DNA of 64,000 nt from Thermus thermophilus HB8 (lineage in GTDB: Bacteria; Deinococcota; Deinococci; Deinococcales; Thermaceae). The notes under the pieces are model-generated. The model searched no databases. It had not been told where the DNA came from and worked only from the letters and a program-made list of their open reading frames with translations. Position numbers and translations under genes: made by a program. Each line of letters starts with the position of its first letter. Position 1 is the first letter of the stretch. The stretch spans positions 62,001 to 126,000 of the forward strand of contig NC_006461.1 in the NCBI RefSeq assembly GCF_000091545.1. The letters run 5' to 3'. Shown here piece by piece: positions 6,754 through 15,400 of the stretch.

Positions 6754-9245
6754 CACGCCCGGACCGGCTCCTTCCGGGCCTTGCCCTTGCGCATGCGGAG
6801 CTTGAAGAGGGCCCGCCGGGCGAGCCGCGCCTCCTCCTCGGCCAGGGCCTCCCCCCGGGCCAGGGCCTCCCCCCGGGCCAGGGCCTCCACCGCCCGGCGC
6901 TCCTCGGGGGAAAGCCCGGGGAGGAAGGGGACGAGCTCCTCCCAGTCCTTAGGGGGGGCGAGGGGGGGCTTGCCCTTCCCCCGGGACCGCCCTTTCTTGG
7001 CCTCCTTGGGGGCGGGAAGGAGGCTCGGCTCGTGCTCCGGGCAGGCGGGGTTGAGGCAGAGCGCCTTCTCCCCCTTCTTCACCAAAGGCCAGCCGCAGGC
7101 GGGGCAGGCCTCCTCCAGGAGGGGGTAGAAGGAGAGGAAGTCGCAAGCGTTGTTCTCGCACTTGTAGTAGGGCCTGCCCTTCCGGCTCCGCTTTTCCAGA
7201 ACCCGGCCCCCGCACTTGGGGCAGGTGTGGCCCGTGGGGGTCCCGTCGTCCCGGGTGTAGTCGCACTCGGGGTAGCCGGAGCAGGCGATGAAGGTGCCGT
7301 AGCGGCCCTCCTTCCTGAGGAGGGGGCGGCCGCACTTGGGGCAGGCCTCCCCGATGGGCTCCGCCTCCCGCCTTTCCAGGGGCTCGGTGTAGGTGCACTC
7401 CGGGTAGCCCGTGCACCCCAGGAACTGGCCGTAGCGGCTCACCTTGAGCTCCAAGGGCCTGCCGCACCGGGGGCAGGTCTTCTTGGGCACCTGGGCGAGC
7501 TCCCCCAAAAAGGGCTCGTAGAACTCCCAGACCACCTTGGGCCAGGGGACGCGCCCCTCCTCCACCTCGTCCAGCCGCTCCTCCATCCGGGCGGTGAACT
7601 CGTAGGCCACCACCTGGGGGAACCTTTCCCGCAGGTAGGCGGTGACCTGGCGGCCCAGGGGGGTGGGGAAAAGGGTCCGCCCTTTTCGGGCCACGTACCC
7701 CCGCTTTTCCAGGGTCTCGAGGGTAGGGGCGTAGGTGGAAGGGCGGCCGATCCCCAGCTCCTCCATGGTCTTCACCAGGCTGGCGTCGGTGTAGCGGGGC
7801 GGGGGCTCGGTGAAGCGCCGCTCCTCCAGGACCTCCTCAAGCCGGGCGGGAACCCCCTCGGGCACCGCGGGGACGGGGGGCTCCTCCTCCTCCTCGGCGT
7901 CCCGCCCCCAGGCCCGGAGGTACCCCTCAAAGCGCAACACCGAGCCCGAGGCGCGGAAGGCGTAGCGGCCCTCGAGGTCGGCCAGGGTGACCGCCGTCTG
8001 CTCGTAGAGGGCGTCCCGCATCTGGCTCGCCAGGAAGCGGCGCCAGATGAGCTCGTAGAGGCGGTACTCCTCCTCGGACAGGTAGGGGCGGACGCTTTCC
8101 GGGGTCCTTTTGGGGTCGGTGGGGCGGATGGCCTCGTGGGCGTCCTGGACCCCTTCCCTGCGGTTCTTATAGGCCCGCGGGGCCTCCGGCAGGTACTCCG
8201 GGCCGAAGGCCTTCCCGATCACCTCCCGGGCCGCCGCCACCGCCTCGGGGGCCACCCGCACCGAGTCCGTGCGCATGTAGGTGATGAGGCCCACGGTCCC
8301 CTCCGGCAGGTCCACCCCCTCGTAGAGGCGCTGGGCGATGCGCATGGTGCGGGCGGCGGTGTAGCCCAAGCGGCTCGAGGCGGCCTGCTGGAGGGTGGAG
8401 GTGGTGAAGGGGGGCGGGGGGGCCTTGCGCCGCTCCCGCACCTCCACCTGGGCCACCCGGTAGCTCCCCTTCCGCAGGGCCTCGGCCAGGGCATGGGCCT
8501 CGGCCTCCGAGGCGAGGTGGAGCCGGCCCTCCTTCTCCCCCTGCCCCGTCCAGAGGCGCTTCCCCTCCACCTCGTGGAGCGTGGCCACCAGGGGGGCCTC
8601 CCCGCCCTCCACGGCGAAGACGCCCCGGAGGACCCAGTACTCCTCGGGCCGGAAGGCCTCAATGGCCTCCTCCCGCTCCACCACGAGCCTCAAGGCCACG
8701 CTCTGCACCCGGCCGGCCGAGAGGGCCCGCTTGCGGAACTCCAGGGAGAGGAGGGGGGAGAGGTTGTACCCGAGGAGGCGGTCCAGGACGCGCCGGGCCT
8801 GCTGGGCGTCCACCAGGTTCTGGTCAATGGGCCGCGGGGCCTCCACCGCCTGGCGGACCACCCTGGGGGTGATCTCGTGGAACTCCACCCGGAGGGGCTC
8901 CTTGGGGTCCCGCCCCAGGAGGCGGGCCACGTGCCAGCCGATGGCCTCTCCCTCCCGGTCGGGGTCGGTGGCGATGAGCAGGCGCTTGCCCTCCGCCGCC
9001 CGCTTCAGCTCCTCCACCACGGGCTTCTTGTCCTTCTTCACCTCGTAGGTGGGGGCGAAGTCCCGCTCCACGTCCACCCCCAGGCTCCGCTCGGGGAGGT
9101 CCACCACGTGCCCTAGGCTCGCCCGGACCTCGTAGCCCGGCCCCAGCATCTTTTGGATGCTCCGGGCCTTGGCCGGGGACTCCACCACCACCAGGGTCTC
9201 CGCGCCGGTGGGCTGGCTCGCGCGGCGCTTGGCGCTCTTGGGCAT
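6753..9245 (-). CDS. topA: DNA topoisomerase I
   Basis: An 830-residue type IA topoisomerase that relaxes negative supercoils. The TOPRIM domain is at the N-terminus (VVESPAKARSIQKMLG, then DPDREGEAIGWH with the DxDxE acidic cluster). The active-site tyrosine is in GLITYMRTDSVR at about residue 300. Four C-terminal zinc-ribbon modules of the CPxCG...C type (about residues 590-745) follow. The end of the protein is basic and carries an ALARGE repeat encoded by an 18-bp tandem repeat. It is divergent from the ribonucleotide reductase gene and followed by the cupin-like gene. Confidence 0.96.
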   Translation of the reverse strand: MPKSAKRRASQPTGAETLVVVESPAKARSIQKMLGPGYEVRASLGHVVDLPERSLGVDVERDFAPTYEVKKDKKPVVEELKRAAEGKRLLIATDPDREGEAIGWHVARLLGRDPKEPLRVEFHEITPRVVRQAVEAPRPIDQNLVDAQQARRVLDRLLGYNLSPLLSLEFRKRALSAGRVQSVALRLVVEREEAIEAFRPEEYWVLRGVFAVEGGEAPLVATLHEVEGKRLWTGQGEKEGRLHLASEAEAHALAEALRKGSYRVAQVEVRERRKAPPPPFTTSTLQQAASSRLGYTAARTMRIAQRLYEGVDLPEGTVGLITYMRTDSVRVAPEAVAAAREVIGKAFGPEYLPEAPRAYKNRREGVQDAHEAIRPTDPKRTPESVRPYLSEEEYRLYELIWRRFLASQMRDALYEQTAVTLADLEGRYAFRASGSVLRFEGYLRAWGRDAEEEEEPPVPAVPEGVPARLEEVLEERRFTEPPPRYTDASLVKTMEELGIGRPSTYAPTLETLEKRGYVARKGRTLFPTPLGRQVTAYLRERFPQVVAYEFTARMEERLDEVEEGRVPWPKVVWEFYEPFLGELAQVPKKTCPRCGRPLELKVSRYGQFLGCTGYPECTYTEPLERREAEPIGEACPKCGRPLLRKEGRYGTFIACSGYPECDYTRDDGTPTGHTCPKCGGRVLEKRSRKGRPYYKCENNACDFLSFYPLLEEACPACGWPLVKKGEKALCLNPACPEHEPSLLPAPKEAKKGRSRGKGKPPLAPPKDWEELVPFLPGLSPEERRAVEALARGEALARGEALAEEEARLARRALFKLRMRKGKARKEPVRA
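6841..6888. repeat. 18-bp tandem repeat (2.7 copies) inside topA
   Basis: Two perfect 18-bp copies (6841-6858, 6859-6876) and a 12-bp third part encode consecutive ALARGE hexapeptides in the topoisomerase tail. Because 18 is a multiple of three, copy changes keep the frame. Confidence 0.85.
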
Positions 9246-9306
9246 CGCCCCCTATTTAGGGGCCTCCTCCCGCGGCTTGTCAACCCCACGGGCCCTCGAG
9301 GTCTTG

Positions 9307-9315
9307 TGGTAGTCT
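9307..9315 (+). promoter_or_regulatory. Possible extended -10 promoter of the ribonucleotide reductase gene
   Basis: TGGTAGTCT fits the TGnTAnnnT extended -10 pattern and lies about 120 bases before the start codon, leaving a long leader. No good -35 at the right distance is seen, so this is tentative. Confidence 0.25.
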
Positions 9316-9401
9316 GGAGGCTACGGGCAACATCCCAGGCCAAAGTGTGGACCCCGACACTTGCGCCCAAACCCAACCGGTAGTAGCCTTCCGGATGGGT
9401 G

Positions 9402-9417
9402 CCCCAAGATATGGGGT
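9402..9417 (+). promoter_or_regulatory. Possible NrdR box
   Basis: The 16-mer CCCCAAGATATGGGGT matches the strongly conserved inner positions of the NrdR box (acaCwAtATaTwGtgt: C4, A6, A8, T9, T11, G13) just upstream of the ribonucleotide reductase start. A partner site about 31 bp upstream (9371-9386) is weak. NrdR is the usual repressor of nrd genes. Confidence 0.35.
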
Positions 9418-9435
9418 TAAGGTGGAGGTATGGAT

Positions 9436-12400
9436 ATGAGGGACGGGTATTTCTTTGACGAGCACGCGCAGGCCATCGCCAGGCGCCAGTACCTCCAGCC
9501 CGGGGACGGGGACATCCTGGGCATGTTCCGCCGCGTGGCCCGGGAGATCGCCAAGGCGGAGCGGGAGGAGGAGCGCTCCAAGTGGGAGGAGGAGTTCTTC
9601 CGCCTGATGGCCGAGAAGCGCTTCTCCCCCGGGGGGCGGATCCTCGCCGGGGCGGGCACCGTCCACGGCAACCTCCTCAACTGCTTCGTCCAGGGCGCCA
9701 CGGAAAACCCCCCCGAGAGCTTCGCGGGCATCATGGAGGTGGCCAAGAAGCTCGCCCTGGTCACCAAGGTGGGCGGGGGCAACGGGGTGAACCTGGACCC
9801 CTACCGCTCCAAAGGGAAGAGGGCACGGCGGGCCGTGGAGGGCGTGGCCTACCTCTCGGCGGAACACCCCGACGTGGAGGACTTCATCCGGGGCCTGATG
9901 CGCCCGCCCATCAACCCCGACGGGGCCAAGGAGGAGATCTCCCTCAAGAACTTCGCCCGGGTGGTCTACGGCGCCCTCTCCCCGGAGCTTAAGGCCCTGG
10001 CGGAGCGCTACGGGGTGCGGACGGTCAAGGAGCCCCCGGAAGGGCGCATCCTCGTTCCCGACGACATGGGGGGGATCATTGACGCCGCCCGGGAGGCCGC
10101 GGACCTGGCGCGCAAAGGCCAGAAGCCCCACGTGGACTTCTCCCTCCTCCGCCCCGAAGGCGCCCCCATCCGGGGAAGCGGCGGGACGAGCTCGGGGCCG
10201 GTGAGCTTCCTCTTTGAAATCTTTGACAACTTCCTGGAGTGGGTGGCCTGGGGGGCCGAGGAGGCGGGCCCCGTGGCCACCCTGCGCTACGTCTACGCCC
10301 CCGTGCTCCGGGTGGTCAGGCAGGGAGGGTGCCTCCATCCCGACACCCTGGTCCACACCGACCGGGGCACCTTGCGCCTCCGGGAGCTGGTGGACCCCTT
10401 CCGGCGGGGCTGGCAACCCCACACTTTAAGCGTGGCCACCGATGAGGGCTGGCGGCCGAGCCCCGAAGGCTACAACAACGGCGTGGCGCCCACCCTCCGG
10501 GTGGTGCTGGAAAACGGCCTCGAGGTCCAAGGAACCCTCAACCACAAGCTCAAGGTCCTTCGGGAGGACGGAACGCGGGAATGGGTGGAACTCCAAGACC
10601 TCAGGCCCGGAGACTGGGTGATCTGGGTGCTGGACGAGCACACGGGAACCCCGGTCCAGCTTGCCCCCCTGGACGAACCCCTCCACCCCAACACCACCCC
10701 CATCCGCACCCCGGAGGTGCTCACCGAGGACCTGGCCTTCCTCCTAGGGTTCTTCTTCGGAGAGGGCTTCGTGAGTGGAGACCGGATCGGCTTCTCCGTC
10801 CACGAGGAGGAGCCCATGCGGGAAGAGGCCAAGCGCCTCTTCCGGGAGCTCTTTGGGCTGGAGCTCCGGGAGGAACGAAAGCCCGGCGACCGGAGCGTCA
10901 CCCTGGTGGTCCGGAGCCGTCCCCTGGTCACCTGGCTCAGGAAGAACGGCCTTCTCAAGGGAAAGGCCCGGGAGCTGGAGGTCCCCAGGGCCATCCGCCA
11001 AAGCCCCCGCCCTGTCCTCGCCGCCTTCCTCCGGGGCCTCTTTGAGGCCGATGGCACCATTACCGCAGGCTACCCTATGCTGACCACCGCCTCCAAACGC
11101 CTGGCCCAGGACGTGATGGTCCTCCTGGGGGGGCTTGGCATCCCCTCCAAGCTCCTCCGCTATAACCCCCTGCCGGGGCGCTTCTCCAAGGCCGAGCACT
11201 ACCGGGTCCGGGTGGTAACCGCCAAGGGCCTGGAGCGCTACTTGGAGAGGATCGGGGTACCCAAGGGCTCCCGCCTAGAGGCCCTTCACGGGATCAAGCC
11301 CGACATCCGCCGGGAGTCCAGCTGGCCCCTGCCCCATGCCGAGGGGTTGCTGAAACCCCTCCTGACGGTGACGGAAAAGGGCAGGAAGGGCTACGCCTCC
11401 CCCTATACCCCCTTGCGGAAAGACCTCCTCCGGTACCTCCGGGGCGAGCGCCAGCTCACCGCCACGGGGTACGCCATGGTCCTGGAAAAGGCCCAGGACC
11501 TGGGCTTGGAAGCCGAACCCTTCCCCTTCAACGAGTACTATGTGCGGGTGGCTTCCGTGGAGCCGGGGGGCGAGATCCTCACCCTAGACCTTTCCGTGGA
11601 GGGCAACCACACTTACCTGGCCAACGGCCTGGTAAGCCACAACACCCGCCGCGGGGCCGGGATGGCCACCCTCTCCATAGAACACCCCGACCTCCTGGAC
11701 TTCCTCACCGCCAAGGACCTGGACCGGGAGAAGGCGGAGGGCGACATCTCCACCTTCAACATCTCCGTCCTGGCCACCGACCGCTTCCTGGAGGCGGTGG
11801 AAAAGGACGAGCTCTGGCCCGTGACCCCCATTGAGGTCCCCGGGAAGTACTACCCCTATCCCGTAGAGGGCCCCTACACGGGCAAGCTTCCTCCCCTCCC
11901 CGAGCGGGAGGACGGGGCCAAGGCCATCCCCCTCTACGGGGGGAAGGTCCCCGCCCGCTGGCTCTGGCACGAGATCGCCTGGCACGCCTGGGCCACGGGG
12001 GAGCCGGGGCTCATCTTCGTGGACCGGGTGAACGCGCTCTCGGCCCTGAAGGGCTTAGGGGAGCGCTACCAAATCCGCTCCACCAACCCCTGCTTCGTGG
12101 GGTCCACGCGCATCCCCACCGAACGGGGGCTTGTGCCCATTGAGGAGCTCGCGCGCGAAGGGGGGAGCTTCTACCTGGTCACGGACAACCGGGCCCCCTT
12201 TGGGGGCAGGGGCGCCCCCTTACCCGGCCACGGCACCGCGGTACGGAAAGCGGTCCGGGCCTTCTTCACCGGCGTCAAGCCCGTGGTTCGCCTCCGCACC
12301 CGGGAGGGCCTCGAGGTGACCCTCACCCCGGACCACCTCCTCCTGACCCCGGAGGGCTACCGGGAAGCGGGGAAGCTCAGGCCGGGCGAGAAGATCCTGG

Positions 12401-15400
12401 TGCAAAGCGGCGAGGGACTCTTCCCCAAGGAGGAGAGCCTGCCCGCCCAAGCCCTCGCCGTGGTCCACGAGCGGGTGGCCACCGCGGGAGGCCGGGGAGG
12501 CCGAGGCCGGGCCGATGTGCGCGCCCAGTACCGCAACCTCCCTACCCGCTGGAGCCGGGAGCTCGGGGTGGCCTTGGGCTGGCTCTTGGGGGACGGCTAC
12601 CTGCGGGAGGACGGGGTGGGCTTCTACTTCTCCCGGAAGGACTTCGCCGACCTCGCCTGGCTTCCCGACCTCCTCCGGGACTGGTTCGGCCAGGGCACCC
12701 TCCAGGAAACCCGCTCCGACACCTTCCACCTCCACTTCAACCGCATCCCCGCGGAGTTCTTCCAGGCCCTGGGGCTCAAGGCGGCCAGGGCCACGGAAAA
12801 GCGGGTTCCGGAAAGCCTCTTCCGCGCTCCCCGAGAAGCGGTGGTGGGCTTCCTCCAGGGCCTCTTCAGCGCCGACGGCTCGGTGCAGATCAACGAGAAG
12901 AAACAGGACGCCACCATCCGCCTGGCCTCCTCCAGCCTGGCCCTCCTCCAGGACGTCCAGCTCCTCCTCCTTAACCTGGGGATTCTCGGAAAGATCCACA
13001 AGCGTAGGGAGGCAGCCCGTAAGGCCTTGCCGGACGGCAAAGGCGCCCTCAGGGAGTACCCGGTGGCGCCCCAGTACGAGCTCATCCTGGGAGGGGAAAA
13101 CCGGGACCGGTTCGCCGAGGTCGTGGGCTTCCTTCAGGAGGAGAAGCAGTCCAAGCTCTTGGCCTTCCTGCGCCACAGGCCCCGGGGCAGCTACCGCAAG
13201 CCCTTCCTGGCCACGGTGGCCAGCGTGGAGCCCGCCGGGGAAGCCCCCGTCTACGACCTGACCGAGCCCGTCACCCACAGCTTGATTGCCAACGGGCTCG
13301 TAGCCCACAACTGCGGCGAAATCCCCCTCACCGTGGGCGAGCCCTGCGACCTCGGGGCCATGAACCTCGCCGCCTACGTGAAGGACGGGGAGTTCCAAAT
13401 GGAGGAGTTCCGCCGGGACGTCCGCACCGCCATCCGCTTCCTGGACAACGTCCTGGACGTGAACAAGTTCGCCCTCCCCGACAACGAAATGGCGGCCAAG
13501 AAGCTCCGCCGCCTGGGCCTCGGCCTCATGGGCCTCGCCGACGCCCTCATCAAGATGGGCCTCCCCTACGACTCGGAGGAGGCCCGGAGGAAGGTCTACG
13601 AGATCGTCTCCGCCATGCGGGAGGAGGCCATCCGGGCCTCCGAGGCCCTGGCCGAGGAACGGGGCCCCTTCCCCCTCTACGAGGAGCACAGGGAGTACTT
13701 CCAGAGCCTCGGGATTAAGCCCCGGCGCAACGTGGCCCTCCTCACCGTGGCCCCCACGGGGACCACGAGCATGCTCATGGGGGTCTCCTCGGGGATTGAG
13801 CCCGTCTTCAGCCCCTTCGTCTGGCGCAGGATCGGCGGGGAGTACAAGCCCCTCCTCCACCCCCTCTTCGTGGAGCTCATGGAGGCCTACCCGCCCGCGC
13901 CCGGTTTCGCGAAGGAGGGAAAGTGGGACTGGGAGAAGATCGTGGAGGAGATCCAGAAGGACGGCCACGGCTCCGTGCAGAACCTCCCCTTCGTCCCCGA
14001 GGCGATCCGGCGGGTCTTCCTCTCTGCCCACGACATTCACCCCTTGGACCACGTGCGCATGCAGGGGGCGGTCCAGCGGGCCTTTGACGCCGAAGGGTAC
14101 GCCGCCAACTCCATCTCCAAGTGCATCGCCAAGGGCACCTTAATCCCCACCTCCAAGGGCCTCATCCCCATTGAAGAGATCGCCCCACCCCATCCCGAGG
14201 ACACCTTCGTCCCGGTGGAAGGGCTTTACACCGCCGAGGGGTACCGCATCACCGCCCACTATTACGCTGGAAAGAAGCGGGGAGTCAGGATCCGGCTGGA
14301 CAACGGGGCCGAGCTTGTGGGCGCTTGGGAAAGCCACCGACTCCTCACCCCAGAGGGCTGGCGGCTCATGCGGGAGCTGAAGCCGGGGGATGTGGTTTTA
14401 GGCAAACTCGTCCCTTCCCACGGGGAAGGCGGGCTCCCCATCCCGGAGGCCAAGGGCCTCTCCTTAAGGACCAACGCCCGCAACCTCCCCTTGCCCGAAA
14501 GGATGTCCGAGGACCTTGCCCTCTTCCTCGGGATGCTGGCCGCCGACGGGTCCACGGTGGAGGCCACGGGCTTCGTGGGCATCGCCACCAAGGACCCCGA
14601 TGTGGAACGGGTCTTCCAAGAGGTGGCGGGTAGGCTGTTTGGCGTGGAACCCAAGTGCACGGTAGACAAGCGCACGGGGGTGCGTAACCTTTACCTCACC
14701 TCCCGCCGCCTGGTGCGTTTCGTGGAGGCTCTGATCGGCAAAGGGGCGGCGCAAAAGCGGGTGCCCTCCCAGATCCTCCAGGGAAGCCCTGGGGAGAAGC
14801 TGGCTTTCCTCCGGGGCCTCACGCTGGATGGCTATGTTCACGCCAATATGGGCCTCGTGGTCTACGAGGGCAGGAGCCAACGTTTGGCCTACGAGGCGGC
14901 GGAGCTCGCCCGCAGCTTCGGTCTTCCCAAGGTCTACCAGGGGCGGAAGAAGGTCCTTGCCCCCAAGGAAACTTACTACGTCCACTCCGTGGCGGTTTCC
15001 GGACCCCTCCAGGAACTCCTCGAGCCCCTAGAAGCCCACAAGCGGGCCAAGGTGGAGGCCCGGTACAAGGTCTTCGTTCCCCAAGAGGTCCTGGCCGCCA
15101 CCCGCGTGGGAACCCATCACCCGGGATACGTCAGCTTGAAGTCCGTGCGGCAAAGGGAGGCCCAGGCAGTCTATAACACCACCGCGGAGCGCCTGGGCTG
15201 GCCCACGGAGATCCTGGCCCACCGGGTGGTGGAGGTGGAGGAAGTGGGCGAGGTGGAGATGTACGACATCGAGGTGGAGGAGGTCCACCGCTACGTGGTC
15301 AACGGCCTCATCTCCCACAACACCATCAACCTCCCTAACCACGCCACGGTGGAGGACGTGGAGGCCGCCTACACCGAGGCCTACCGCACGGGGTGCAAGG

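Noticed and set aside
7032..9116. Plus-strand ORF of 694 residues
   Set aside because: It lies opposite topA, is Gly/His/Leu/Pro-rich without domains, and is a mirror frame caused by high GC at third positions.
9343..9362. Inverted repeat AAGTGT...ACACTT as a second NrdR box
   Set aside because: The half-sites are in the wrong orientation and spacing for the NrdR consensus.
9246..9429. Cobalamin riboswitch before the B12-dependent reductase
   Set aside because: The leader is only about 180 bases and I could not find the conserved B12-box sequence or the expected paired elements.
12220..14052. Minus-strand ORF of 610 residues
   Set aside because: It is antisense to the ribonucleotide reductase and intein 2, and has a low-complexity composition.
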